Below are positions 36,054 through 41,101 of a stretch of DNA of 41,101 nt, in pieces. The first letter of the stretch is position 1. Every line of letters starts with the position of its first letter. Below the pieces are notes generated by a model, which was given only the letters and a program-made list of their open reading frames with translations, did not search any database and was not told where the DNA came from. Origin of the DNA: a virus; the IMG/VR virus record IMGVR_UViG_3300032326_000166, positions 1-41,101 of that record; one strand, 5' to 3'. Position numbers and translations under genes: made by a program.

Positions 36054-36599
36054 TTAACCAATATATTCGTCGTAATCCTCTGAGAATTTACCTAGATTGT
36101 GATCCGCAATGGCCTTGACCAGTGCTCGTTCTACAAACTGATTGAAGGTAATGTCCATGTCATGTGCCATCTTCATGTACTGTAGTAGATCTTCGTCTGA
36201 GAAGTCAACTGGCACCTGTACACGGGTATCGTAGTCTTCGTGATTGAAGATTGCTTCTGCTTTTTCAAGCCAGTCGTCATCTGTTTCCAAATCCACGTAG
36301 TCAACATCGTCCCATGCTTGGCTCATCCAACTGGCACGTTGTTTGGCTTCTTGTGTATATGCTTCAAGATAGTCAGGGTTGATCCTGCGATAGGCACGTT
36401 GATTGGCATAGTCATGTGCCTGTACTTCGTACACAGTCTGTGTTTTGTTGTCAAAGATAACAGTAAAGCTGGCGCCTTCTTGTTCGCCGTCCCAGCTGTC
36501 TAATGTATAGGCATCATTGCCATAGCACTGCCAGCCATAGTTGCTACCTTCCGTAATTCGGTAGTTAACCAATTCCATCCATTCTTTCAATGAGATCAT
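36054..36599 (-). CDS. Conserved-type phage protein with leader-like start and ribbon-helix-helix-like end
   Basis: 181 residues. MISLKEWMELVNYRITE-G contains an I-T-E site near residue 17. GWQCYGNDAYTLDSWDGEQE and TQTVYEVQAHDYANQRAYR form a central domain. The C-terminus (VQVPVDFSDEDLLQYMKMAH, then DITFNQFVERALVKAI) has the strand-helix-helix of ribbon-helix-helix DNA-binding proteins. First gene of the operon from the TTGACA/TATAAT promoter. SD AAGGAA. Function unknown, perhaps a regulator. Confidence 0.83.
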   Translation of the reverse strand: MISLKEWMELVNYRITEGSNYGWQCYGNDAYTLDSWDGEQEGASFTVIFDNKTQTVYEVQAHDYANQRAYRRINPDYLEAYTQEAKQRASWMSQAWDDVDYVDLETDDDWLEKAEAIFNHEDYDTRVQVPVDFSDEDLLQYMKMAHDMDITFNQFVERALVKAIADHNLGKFSEDYDEYIG

Positions 36600-36655
36600 G
36601 TTGTTTCCTTAAAAGGTTATTATAGTGACATTTCAGTAATGCCCTCAGTGAAATA

Positions 36656-36684
36656 ATTATACTATACAAGCGTGGGCTTGTCAA
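36656..36684 (-). promoter_or_regulatory. Consensus sigma-70 promoter of the 36.6-31.7 kb operon
   Basis: TTGACA (36684-36679), 17 nt, TATAAT (36661-36656) on the minus strand. It lies inside the last codons of the radical SAM gene. Leader about 50 nt with a weak inverted repeat (ATTTCA...TGAAAT). Confidence 0.88.
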
Positions 36685-37810
36685 CGTCTAGATTCCATAT
36701 TAGTTCGTAAGATGACACCATTTTTAAAAAATTCAAATTTCGTTCTGCTGATATTTTTGTTATTTGATCTTTTAGTGTTGACCAATTATCAGTTGGGCGT
36801 TCCAATAATCTGTTAATTGATACTTTATAAGGATTTGGTATAAAGTTATTAGTTACATATTCTGAGTTTAATGTTGTAAATTTAGAAATTAAATTCATTT
36901 TAACAGAAGTTGGCAACACTGACAATTGCTGCCAATGAGGCCATCGAATCCAATCCCATTCCATTTTCCATACGGGAAAATCTCTAGCCATAAATTTAAC
37001 AAAATCTTCAAGTTCAAAAATGTTTACAGCATTGACAACATGGTGAACAATGGGTACAATGTTTTTGTAATTGCTCCACCAAGATTCATATAATTTCATA
37101 TTATCAACTACTTGGGAGAATTTACTTGGCCATCTATACCAGTCGTTAGTGGAGTACAATCCATCCAAGCTGACGCACAAATGAACAGTCTTACAGGATT
37201 CGATTAACGTCTTTAGTTCTTCATTAGGTAATACAGTGCCGTTGGTAGTGATGTGTAATTTAATGCTTGGTAAATTTAGATTTTTTAACAAGTCAATAAA
37301 TCGTTTTTGTTCCATAAACGGCTCACCGCCAATGATTTTTAACTCAGTTAAGTTAGATAAATCCCAATGATCAAAGTTGAAGGCATTTTCAGTTACGCCA
37401 GATTTGGCGGCTCTCCCTGCTATTACATCTTCACTGTACCATTTACTGGAAAAGTAACTGTTACAATGAACACAGGCTAGATTACATAAATTGCTCAAGG
37501 CAACTTCTAATTGCTCCAAGGGCTCTATTTCATTTTTAATGGGAACAAACTTTGAAAGACTACGCTGGCGCAGACTTGTTAACCCGCTATTTTCATCTCG
37601 ATAACAACTGTTACATCCTTCTACAGGCTGTCCCGCCAACATATCTGATCTTAGTTTAACCCAGTGTTCGCTGTTACGTGGATCAGCACTGTGTACAAAT
37701 GTGTCAGGATCGGAAAGGTTAGGGTACCTACAACAGGGTATGGTGGCACCGTTGGGTCGTATGGCAGCTGATCGCCAAGGGTAAGCGCAAATAGTTTTTT
37801 TTGAAAGCAT
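36662..37810 (-). CDS. Radical SAM protein with N-terminal SPASM/twitch-like Cys motif
   Basis: 382 residues. TICAYPWRSAAIRPNGATIP then CCRY gives an N-terminal C...P-N-G-x-x-x-P-C-C auxiliary cluster motif, with ENGCNSCY-like C-x-x-C (EGCNSCYRDE) following. The radical SAM motif is LCNLACVHCNS (C-x3-C-x2-C) near residues 107-114; LKIIGGEPFM is the G-G-E-P SAM-binding motif. It probably modifies a peptide or protein; no precursor gene is evident. The gene is visibly more A+T-rich than the genes to its right, hinting at separate origin. Last of its operon. Confidence 0.9.
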   Translation of the reverse strand: MLSKKTICAYPWRSAAIRPNGATIPCCRYPNLSDPDTFVHSADPRNSEHWVKLRSDMLAGQPVEGCNSCYRDENSGLTSLRQRSLSKFVPIKNEIEPLEQLEVALSNLCNLACVHCNSYFSSKWYSEDVIAGRAAKSGVTENAFNFDHWDLSNLTELKIIGGEPFMEQKRFIDLLKNLNLPSIKLHITTNGTVLPNEELKTLIESCKTVHLCVSLDGLYSTNDWYRWPSKFSQVVDNMKLYESWWSNYKNIVPIVHHVVNAVNIFELEDFVKFMARDFPVWKMEWDWIRWPHWQQLSVLPTSVKMNLISKFTTLNSEYVTNNFIPNPYKVSINRLLERPTDNWSTLKDQITKISAERNLNFLKMVSSYELIWNLDVDKPTLV

Positions 37811-37813
37811 TAA

Positions 37814-38125
37814 CTATTTTATCAATTCTTTTTCTTTTACAGTTACAAAAACTCGTTCACCCAAGCGTCTAATGGCATCCGCTAACTCTTGTGGTTGTTC
37901 CTTACTATAGGCCACTAGCGCCGCTTGATCAAGCTCGCTCCACACCGTCCATATTTCAGGCCTACGTTGTGGGTTGGCCTTGGCCCGCATAATCAAGTAG
38001 TGTACAGGCAGTCGTGGGGCGGGCCTGCCTCCCAGGGTGGCCCACATTTCTCGCTTGTCCCAGTCGCTGAGGTTTTCAATACACTCAAAACCCAAGGTGT
38101 CCCAATAGACTATATAGAGGTTCAT
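37814..38125 (-). CDS. Small hypothetical protein
   Basis: 103 residues: MNLYIVYWDTLGFECIENLS, DWDKREMWATLGGRPAPRLP, then a helical tail (DAIRRLGERVFVTVKEKELI). The L-x-x-Y-x-x-x-W-D-T-L-G-F-E opening looks like a small beta domain that recurs in phages. Its ATG overlaps the upstream stop (ATGA). No function assigned. Confidence 0.8.
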   Translation of the reverse strand: MNLYIVYWDTLGFECIENLSDWDKREMWATLGGRPAPRLPVHYLIMRAKANPQRRPEIWTVWSELDQAALVAYSKEQPQELADAIRRLGERVFVTVKEKELIK

Positions 38126-38361
38126 CTACGTAGCCCCTTGATGTCTTTGTATGTAGCCCTGATATAGCTGACCCATTCCGAGCCAATCTTCATGGGTAGA
38201 TCCAAATGGATGCTGACCCTGGGCCCCTCTAGTTCACTAACCATGTTGTCTGTATAGGCTGTGCCCACGTAGGGTATGCCCTGATATACACCCTCTACCC
38301 TATCGCCAAACTGATATCGGGGCAGGGGCCTATTGGCTTGAAAGTATTCACTTAGTGTCAT
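38122..38361 (-). CDS. Small hypothetical protein
   Basis: 79 residues: MTLSEYFQANRPLPRYQFGD, RVEGVYQGIPYVGTAYTDNM, then VSIHLDLPMKIGSEWVSYIR. A beta-barrel-like G-D-R-V-x-G-x-x-x-G-x-P-x-x-G pattern suggests a small KOW- or SH3-like fold. Overlaps both neighbours. Unassigned. Confidence 0.8.
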   Translation of the reverse strand: MTLSEYFQANRPLPRYQFGDRVEGVYQGIPYVGTAYTDNMVSELEGPRVSIHLDLPMKIGSEWVSYIRATYKDIKGLRR

Positions 38362-38503
38362 GACGTTTCCATAAAAATTTAAGGGTTAGCCCATCAATGA
38401 CACCCCGTTTGAAGGCTGTGTCAGGAGCCCAACGTACATAGGCCCATGTGATGCCCTGGGCCACACCCAAGATGTAGATTAACGCAATTTCAAATTCAGT
38501 CAT
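38348..38503 (-). CDS. 51-residue membrane protein
   Basis: MTEFEIALIYILGVAQGITW, AYVRWAPDTAFKRGVIDGLT, LKFLWKRHDTK. The first ~22 residues form one membrane segment, followed by a basic tail (K-R-G-x-x-D-G-L-T-L-K-F-L-W). SD GGAGG (8 nt upstream) is strong and it overlaps the genes on both sides, filling what would otherwise be a 134-nt gap. Type recurs in T4-like phages by my recollection; function unknown. Confidence 0.78.
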   Translation of the reverse strand: MTEFEIALIYILGVAQGITWAYVRWAPDTAFKRGVIDGLTLKFLWKRHDTK

Positions 38504-38702
38504 AGCTGCCTCCACAGTCCATACGCCATGGACATTGGCTTAGTATAGTAGTTGAACAGTCATCCTCGCCAAAACACACAGGTGCCTCTGTGCCACGACG
38601 ACTGCGTATTTCAGCCAGGATGATAGTTCTAAATTCATGCTGACCCATGCCCTTATTGGCTAGAGCGCATTCTTGATCCAATAGTTCTTGTATAGTGGCC
38701 AT
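38496..38702 (-). CDS. Small Cys-containing protein
   Basis: 68 residues: MATIQELLDQECALANKGMG, QHEFRTIILAEIRSRRGTEA, then four Cys in a short C-terminal stretch (PVCFGEDDC, LSQCPWRMDCGG). The four cysteines could bind a metal. SD AAGG precedes. Overlaps the 51-codon gene by 8 nt. No family known. Confidence 0.75.
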   Translation of the reverse strand: MATIQELLDQECALANKGMGQHEFRTIILAEIRSRRGTEAPVCFGEDDCSTTILSQCPWRMDCGGSYD

Positions 38703-38703
38703 G

Positions 38704-38937
38704 TTATGCCTTAGTGTTGGTTAACAAGTACCAAGTTAGGTCCGGCCCCTCTACACGCACAAAGCGAGCACTTTCAGTGGTATAGGTGGCCCAGTCATAC
38801 TCAGCCCAAGCTACCTTGACCTTTTTGGGAGTGAGCTTGATAACCTGTGCCAAACGAAATTCACGACTGTGCTGTGCCATCATAATAACCCTATCACCCA
38901 CAGCCAAAGGTCTGCCCAAAAAATCTTTGTGTGTCAT
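38704..38937 (-). CDS. Small beta-barrel-like protein
   Basis: 77 residues: MTHKDFLGRPLAVGDRVIMM, AQVIKLTPKKVKVAWAEYDW, then a short C-terminus. The F-L-G-R-P-L-x-V-G-D-x-V and V-x-x-x-T-P-x-K-V-x-V pattern suits a KOW-type small barrel. Its ATG overlaps the stop of the 41-codon gene. Recurs in T4-like phages by recollection; function unknown. Confidence 0.8.
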   Translation of the reverse strand: MTHKDFLGRPLAVGDRVIMMAQHSREFRLAQVIKLTPKKVKVAWAEYDWATYTTESARFVRVEGPDLTWYLLTNTKA

Positions 38938-39059
38938 TGTGTAATCCTATAGCCTACAAACCATAAATCAATGCGTACAAACCAACGATGCTTATTTTGG
39001 CCCAGGGCCAAGCGAGCCATGCGATAGCCCGGTATCATGGGGATGCGGGTCACTGTCAT
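38934..39059 (-). CDS. 41-residue protein
   Basis: MTVTRIPMIPGYRMARLALG, QNKHRWFVRIDLWFVGYRIT, Q. Its ATG overlaps the SWIM-protein stop (ATGA) and its stop overlaps the next ATG (CAATGA), so both ends are coupled, and it fills the 118-nt gap between called genes. Basic and aromatic, R-I-P-G-Y-R near the start. No function known. Confidence 0.75.
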   Translation of the reverse strand: MTVTRIPMIPGYRMARLALGQNKHRWFVRIDLWFVGYRITQ

Positions 39060-39400
39060 GTGAGCTCCTTGACATGCTTACACACACCCCTAAAGGTGTA
39101 GCCCTGGCAGGTACACGATCCCTCATCCAAATTGATGATATAGGTTTTACCCCCACTACCAGCTACTTCACGGGTATTGACAGGTGTGAGCACACGTAGG
39201 CTAGACCCAAAAGGATCTGTGTTGACAGCTTGAAAACGACGCCCTGTACGGCTGAACTTGATGGGCTTCTTGAACCAAAATGGCTCTGTAGTGCCCGCAC
39301 GTATATAGGCCAAAAAGCTATCGCCATCAATCAAATAGACATGATTGACTGCTGTACCTTCCGCCCACGCTGTGGTTTCTCTAAATGCCTGTGCTGTCAT
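39056..39400 (-). CDS. SWIM-type zinc-finger protein
   Basis: 114 residues from ATG 39400; a TTG at 39412 overlapping the previous stop is possible. The end, YIINLDEGSCTCQGYTFRGV, CKHVKEL, is a SWIM finger (C-x-C-x(n)-C-x-H) that binds zinc and usually DNA or protein partners. The N-terminal part (VNHVYLIDGDSFLAYIRAGT, FWFKKPIKFSRTGRRF) is a small beta domain. Likely a DNA-linked early protein. Confidence 0.85.
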   Translation of the reverse strand: MTAQAFRETTAWAEGTAVNHVYLIDGDSFLAYIRAGTTEPFWFKKPIKFSRTGRRFQAVNTDPFGSSLRVLTPVNTREVAGSGGKTYIINLDEGSCTCQGYTFRGVCKHVKELT

Positions 39401-39408
39401 AATAGCTT

Positions 39409-39624
39409 TCAATAACAGTTGTTGCGAATGTCAATGCCCTGTCGGCATAACGAATTTCTACGCTGTGCTTCATGCTCAAAGTTGGGTATTTGTTGCCATG
39501 TTTCCCCGCAACGAATGCAGGGATCATAGCTTTTATAACCCAAGGAGGACTTTTTGATTGAGTAGTAGTCCACGGATCCACACCCAGTTAAAAAGACAAC
39601 AGCAGTAATAAACAAGTATCTCAT
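39409..39624 (-). CDS. Small lipoprotein
   Basis: 71 residues from ATG 39624. MRYLFITAVVFLTGCGSVDY has lipobox L-T-G-C with Gly at +2, so the mature protein is lipidated at Cys16 (+2 Gly favours the outer membrane). The mature part holds four more Cys (DPCIRCGETW, LCRQGIDIRNNCY). It is the first gene after a consensus host promoter with the ATG 6 nt from the -10 box, so an early surface protein, possibly for superinfection exclusion, is a reasonable guess. Confidence 0.82.
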   Translation of the reverse strand: MRYLFITAVVFLTGCGSVDYYSIKKSSLGYKSYDPCIRCGETWQQIPNFEHEAQRRNSLCRQGIDIRNNCY

Positions 39625-39630
39625 GCGTAT

Positions 39631-39659
39631 ATTATACACATACAATGATGGTTTGTCAA
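39631..39659 (-). promoter_or_regulatory. Consensus sigma-70 promoter, leaderless
   Basis: TTGACA (39659-39654), 17 nt, TATAAT (39636-39631) on the minus strand; 6 nt then ATG 39624. It should drive the minus-strand genes down to 36662. Confidence 0.88.
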
Positions 39660-39661
39660 GC

Positions 39662-39669
39662 ATTAAATA
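39662..39669 (+). promoter_or_regulatory. Late-type box abutting plus-strand start
   Basis: ATTAAATA, gap TGGT (4 nt), then ATG 39674. Same layout as 9092, 9589 and 24889. Confidence 0.5.
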
Positions 39670-39673
39670 TGGT

Positions 39674-39847
39674 ATGAGCAACCAAAAGAGAGATGATGAA
39701 GTCAAGGGCTATCTGTTCAAAATATTGAACACAGAGGGCAGAATATACACTTTGGGCTTGCTCATGGGCATATTGGTACGCTTGTGCCGTAACGACTACA
39801 ACCTATATCAAGAACTCCGACGCCGCAGTGAAGACATCAATAAATGA
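39674..39847 (+). CDS. Small plus-strand protein
   Basis: 57 residues from ATG 39674; earlier in-frame codons lie in the divergent promoter. MSNQKRDDEVKGYLFKILNT, EGRIYTLGLLMGILVRLCRN, DYNLYQELRRRSEDINK. The R-x-Y-T-L-G-x-L-x-G-x-L-x-R-L helix is a short phage motif I have seen before without a function. It converges on the next gene with an 11-bp overlap. Confidence 0.72.
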   Translation: MSNQKRDDEVKGYLFKILNTEGRIYTLGLLMGILVRLCRNDYNLYQELRRRSEDINK

Positions 39848-40040
39848 CTAGATGGTCGCTGTAACGTAATAAGAGCCAAGTTATAGCTCTACAGGGCTCA
39901 CACTCAATACGCCAAGTCCAATAGCTGTCTCCCACATAGACATAGGGGCCAGGACACATAGTAATTGAATTAACTTGACAATAATGATAGATTTCATCAA
40001 TAACGGGATTGTTACTGGCAACAGTTACACATATACGCAT
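39837..40040 (-). CDS. Small protein with L-[RK]-W-like ending
   Basis: 67 residues: MRICVTVASNNPVIDEIYHY, CQVNSITMCPGPYVYVGDSY, then WTWRIECEPCRAITWLLLRY. C-x-x-[RD]-A-x-x-W-L-L-L-R-Y corresponds to the F/D-A-x-x-F-x-L-R-W ending of the tandem family at 31.7-34.8 kb, so it may be a detached member. Late-type box 8 nt upstream. No SD. Confidence 0.7.
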   Translation of the reverse strand: MRICVTVASNNPVIDEIYHYCQVNSITMCPGPYVYVGDSYWTWRIECEPCRAITWLLLRYSDHLVIY

Positions 40041-40820
40041 AGTAATAGTATTTACAAATAGACCCCGCTGCGAGCAAGTTCAAACGTACACAGTAGTAAT
40101 CTATATAGTAGCAATTCATATAGTGTAGAGAACTCACGTAGTAGTGATCCGTATAGTGTGAAGATACACGGAGTACACGCTTGAACACACTGAGGCTGCG
40201 AAGCAGCCAGCGTGAAAAAGCGTTTTTGAGCACCCTAGCACACAGTCAAGCACAATATACACTATATAGAAAAGACCCCGCTGTGAGGTTTTGACTAAAA
40301 CTACACTATACGCACAGAGACCCCGCTGCGCGGTCTAGGGTAGACACACTATATACGGGAAGAGACCCCGCTGCGAGCAAGTAGCGTAGTGGCACTGTGA
40401 GAGTATTTGAACTATGCCTCTCTGTCCCACCCTTGACCAAAATCTTCAACGCTATGCCACGGTATCCTGATTCTTGATTCTGACGCATATTCTAGAATCA
40501 CTCACACAATTTCACACTTTATCACACTTTTCAACACTTTTTAGTCTGATCGACCGCACTCGTTGACTCTATACGCAAGGTGACCTTATTCTAGATACAC
40601 TATAATTCACTATAGACAACTATAATTCACCATAATTCACTCTAGAGCACGGTGTCCGCTGTGTTCAACTGCCTTATACAGTAGTCAACCGCCGCACACA
40701 GTGAATCACTATATAGACTATTCACACTGTGGTCACTATATAGATCTTTCACACTATATAGAATACTCACGCACACTGTGATATATACACTATACACTTT
40801 CAACTCATGGAACACACTAT
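40041..40820. other. Gene-poor, repeat-rich region (candidate replication origin or regulatory region)
   Basis: About 780 bp without a convincing gene. It holds four copies of GACCCCGCTG[CT]G, many copies of CACTATATAG and CACTATA-type words in both directions, an inverted repeat (GGCTGC-GAA-GCAGCC at 40193-40207) and AAAAAGCGTTTTT just after it. Short reading frames here are Tyr-rich or otherwise unlike proteins. It leads into the DnaA-box cluster after one small ORF. Confidence 0.6.
40061..40382 (+). repeat. GACCCCGCTGCG direct repeats
   Basis: Copies at 40061-40079 and 40364-40382 are identical over 19 nt (GACCCCGCTGCGAGCAAGT). Shorter copies lie at 40274-40287 (with CTGTGAG) and 40319-40330; the latter is part of an AGACC...GGTCT inverted repeat. 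Most are preceded by A[AG]A. Confidence 0.85.
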
Positions 40821-40823
40821 ATG
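40260..40823 (+). repeat. CACTATATAG repeat set
   Basis: Exact copies at 40260-40269, 40707-40716, 40734-40743 and 40752-40761; near copies at 40347-40356 (ending AC) and 40815-40823 (ending ATG, the start of the last ORF). The three clustered copies start 27 and 18 nt apart. Related CACTATA words occur around 40600-40640 and inverted TATAGTG words around 40100-40165. Confidence 0.8.
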
Positions 40824-41033
40824 AAATTCGAAAGCCTTGCTCACTTGACTTACAGCACTCATCAGGTATTCTTATCAAGGGAACTAGAGAGGGGCCATAT
40901 ACACTGTTTCAAGTACGATCAACGCCAATGTGATTATCAAGTATTTGAGCCGAGGGAATGGGACGCGGGCAGTCATTATGTTCTCGAGGCGCTTCCCAAA
41001 TGGCAGTGGGGATTCGTAGAGGATTCAGAGTAA
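40821..41033 (+). CDS. Small hypothetical protein between repeats and DnaA boxes
   Basis: 70 residues: MKFESLAHLTYSTHQVFLSR, HIHCFKYDQRQCDYQVFEPR, then YVLEALPKWQWGFVEDSE. Ordered amino-acid composition supports it over the other frames here, but there is no good SD and the ATG is inside a CACTATATG repeat. It ends 4 nt before the first DnaA box. No family recognised. Confidence 0.6.
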   Translation: MKFESLAHLTYSTHQVFLSRELERGHIHCFKYDQRQCDYQVFEPREWDAGSHYVLEALPKWQWGFVEDSE

Positions 41034-41037
41034 TCTA

Positions 41038-41101
41038 TGTGGATAACTGTGTGGATAATAGTTGTCCACAGGTTATTCAAGAGTTATTCACATGTGGACA
41101 A
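41038..41101. other. Cluster of five DnaA-box-like 9-mers (candidate origin)
   Basis: TGTGGATAA at 41038 and 41050 (each the complement of TTATCCACA), TTGTCCACA at 41062, TTATTCACA at 41084, TGTGGACAA at 41093. Three match TTAT[CT]CACA exactly and two differ at one base. The outer 41062 and 41093 copies are inverted. The cluster continues to the window edge and may extend beyond it. Confidence 0.72.

Noticed and set aside
40193-40234. GGCTGC-GAA-GCAGCC hairpin as an intrinsic terminator
   Set aside because: The T-run comes 16 nt after the stem rather than directly; no gene on the plus strand ends just before it.
40560-40823. CACTATAG-like words resembling T7/SP6 RNA polymerase promoters
   Set aside because: Only the CACTATA core matches; the upstream specificity part (as in TAATACGACT or ATTTAGGTGA) is absent and no single-subunit polymerase gene is in the window. 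Kept as plain repeats.
40012-40878. Minus-strand ORFs at 40012-40233, 40306-40488 and 40642-40878
   Set aside because: Tyr/Cys/Ser-rich, low-complexity translations of the repeat region with no SD and no resemblance to proteins; treated as chance frames.
1-41101. CRISPR array, insertion sequence, tRNA or rRNA genes
   Set aside because: No regularly spaced repeats with unique spacers, no transposase motifs with terminal repeats, and no cloverleaf or rRNA segment seen by eye; a tRNA search program was not run.

Overview
The window is part of the genome of a large tailed phage with T4-like gene regulation, most likely infecting an aquatic Gram-negative proteobacterium. Signs of this are late-promoter boxes built on TAAATA (T4 consensus TATAAATA) in front of virion genes, near-consensus host sigma-70 promoters in front of small early-type genes, dense ATGA/TAATG-overlapping gene strings almost all on the minus strand, a class I ribonucleotide reductase gene, tail spikes/fibres, and phage-borne metabolic genes (pstS, superoxide dismutase, AlgH-like, DUF454). 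The PstS and AlgH-like proteins look proteobacterial, perhaps beta-proteobacterial; that is an inference without a search.

Layout. 1-781: nrdA, running off the left edge. 0.85-26.5 kb: mainly a late, virion-related region. It holds tail spike and fibres (1281-3200, 15932-17869, 18194-20471), a probable prohead-core pair joined by an A10 slippery run (3944-5184), an Ala/Pro-rich peptidoglycan-binding protein, nucleotidyltransferase- and ligase-like proteins, an Fe/Mn superoxide dismutase fused to an unknown domain, a highly expressed monocistronic virion-type protein (9654-10115), a plus-strand island of small late genes plus a lipase-like hydrolase (13646-14913), exported proteins (thermonuclease, lipoprotein, PstS under a Pho box), an HNH nuclease, and a three-domain SGNH/peptidoglycan-binding/SleB hydrolase. 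Eight or so of these proteins begin with a short leader ending in [ILF]-x-E, which resembles the T4 capsid-targeting sequence cut by the prohead protease gp21.

26.5-31 kb: an epimerase, a D12-class adenine methyltransferase directly behind a PD-(D/E)XK protein (candidate restriction-modification pair), a GIY-YIG-type protein, a ParB-like protein and a small HTH protein, each block with its own sigma-70 promoter. 31-36.7 kb: a long early-type operon from one TTGACA-N17-TATAAT promoter (36656-36684). It contains a string of small proteins that end in the same F-x-x-x-x-D-A-x-x-F-x-L-[RK]-W motif, plus a penicillin-binding-protein-like peptidase. 36.7-39.7 kb: a radical SAM protein and tiny tightly overlapping genes from another consensus promoter.

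40.04-40.82 kb has no convincing gene and is full of short repeats (GACCCCGCTGCG, CACTATATAG). It is followed by a 70-codon ORF and, at the right edge, five DnaA-box-like 9-mers in 64 bp, so this end is a candidate replication origin. Throughout the window several genes have their promoter box only 4-7 nt before the start codon, which predicts leaderless mRNAs of both early and late class. All promoter, origin, targeting and frameshift statements are read from the sequence alone and are untested.
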